64,000 bases of DNA. Source: an uncultured Prevotellaceae bacterium (GTDB lineage: Bacteria > Bacteroidota > Bacteroidia > Bacteroidales > Bacteroidaceae). How positions within the stretch are numbered: position 1 is the first letter of the stretch; every line of letters begins with the position of its first letter. A model generated the notes under the pieces. The model saw nothing but the letters and a program-made list of their open reading frames with translations, did not search any database and was not told the origin of the DNA. Of the stretch, positions 63,747-64,000 are shown piece by piece. The stretch is taken from contig CADAKX010000010.1 of the NCBI GenBank assembly GCA_902788605.1, positions 1 to 64,000 on the forward strand, in the 5' to 3' direction. The position numbers were made by a program, and so were the translations under genes.

Positions 63747-64000
63747 ATGAAGAAAATTTTTACTCTTATCGTCATGCTGGCTGCCACTCTGGGCATGCAG
63801 GCACAAGACACATGGACAGTTGCAGGTGAGAAGTCTATCTTAGGCGCTTCATGGGATCCCGCAAACACTGAAAACGACATGACCGCTGCTGGAGACAACT
63901 TGTTCCAACTCGTCAAGACCGGCGTAATGGTTACCGCTAACGAGAGTGGTTATGGCTTCAAGGTAGTGAAGAATCACAGCTGGGACGAGAACTATCCCGC
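63747..64000 (+). CDS. Secreted protein of the starch locus, 5' part only
   Basis: The first 84 codons of a gene cut by the window end. A signal peptide MKKIFTLIVMLAATLGMQAQ is followed by DTWTVAGEKSILGASWDPAN and GYGFKVVKNHSWDENYP. The latter resembles CBM units of SusE/F-like or CBM-bearing amylase proteins. The gene has its own LacI-type operator and promoter, so it should be co-regulated with susC and malQ. Whether it is a binding protein or an amylase cannot be told from this part. The ATG at 63741 two codons earlier is an alternative. Confidence 0.7.
   Translation, partial: MKKIFTLIVMLAATLGMQAQDTWTVAGEKSILGASWDPANTENDMTAAGDNLFQLVKTGVMVTANESGYGFKVVKNHSWDENYP

Overview
The window looks like a chromosome segment of a gut or rumen member of the Bacteroidales, most likely Prevotellaceae (Prevotella/Xylanibacter type). 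The basis is a complete SusC/SusD-type starch locus, several secreted proteins with type IX secretion (T9SS) style C-termini, Bacteroidota promoters of the TAnnTTTG type, and families such as DUF4954 and GH97. No rRNA, tRNA, CRISPR array or phage genes were seen. Assignment is by reading only; no search was run.

Layout. 1-3.3 kb: two divergent GH43-type glycosidase genes. 3.3-9.2 kb: a nitroreductase, an orphan C-terminal piece of a B12-dependent ribonucleotide reductase, folB, an N-acetylmuramoyl-L-alanine amidase, an MCE/MlaD protein and dnaA. 9.2-12.1 kb: a large MG2-like secreted protein. 12.1-23.7 kb: a long minus-strand run (hflX, DUF4954, M16 peptidase, class I fumarase, M6 protease, nagB, esterase fusion) with short gaps or overlaps. 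23.8-27.4 kb: a zinc metallopeptidase, a Y1/RAYT-type transposase gene with an internal tandem repeat, a 420-bp inverted-repeat cluster around a perfect 50-bp AT palindrome, and a DUF2461 gene. 27.5-44.4 kb: pectin-related enzymes (GH78 rhamnosidase, PL11 rhamnogalacturonan lyase) around a tight three-gene T9SS cargo operon, then a DUF6057 membrane protein and a PD40 lipoprotein. 44.4-64 kb: the starch/maltodextrin locus: GH13 amylase, type I pullulanase, GH97 alpha-glucosidase and MalQ in one operon; PAP2, MFS sugar transporter and LacI regulator in another; and divergently susC-susD-susE-susF-like plus the start of a further secreted protein.

How the starch genes fit together. SusC/D and the SusE/F-like lipoproteins bind and import starch oligosaccharides. 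Periplasmic or surface GH13, pullulanase and GH97 enzymes cut them. The MFS carrier takes the products across the inner membrane, and MalQ remodels maltodextrins in the cytoplasm. A 12-bp palindrome, GCAAACGTTTGC or a one-base variant, lies at three sites and serves four promoters (lacI, susC, malQ and the last gene). In all four the operator centre is exactly 66 bp from the centre of the -7 box, and none has a recognisable -33 TTTG element. This suggests one LacI-family protein activating all four from a fixed position.

Other non-ordinary structure. (1) Degenerate heptanucleotide arrays recur at seven places, abutting stop codons or lying in frame inside coding regions, including two signal peptides and a lyase. 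(2) A REPIN-like double hairpin is inserted in frame in the GH13 amylase. (3) The RAYT-type gene and the neighbouring shuffled inverted-repeat cluster may be related to such elements.
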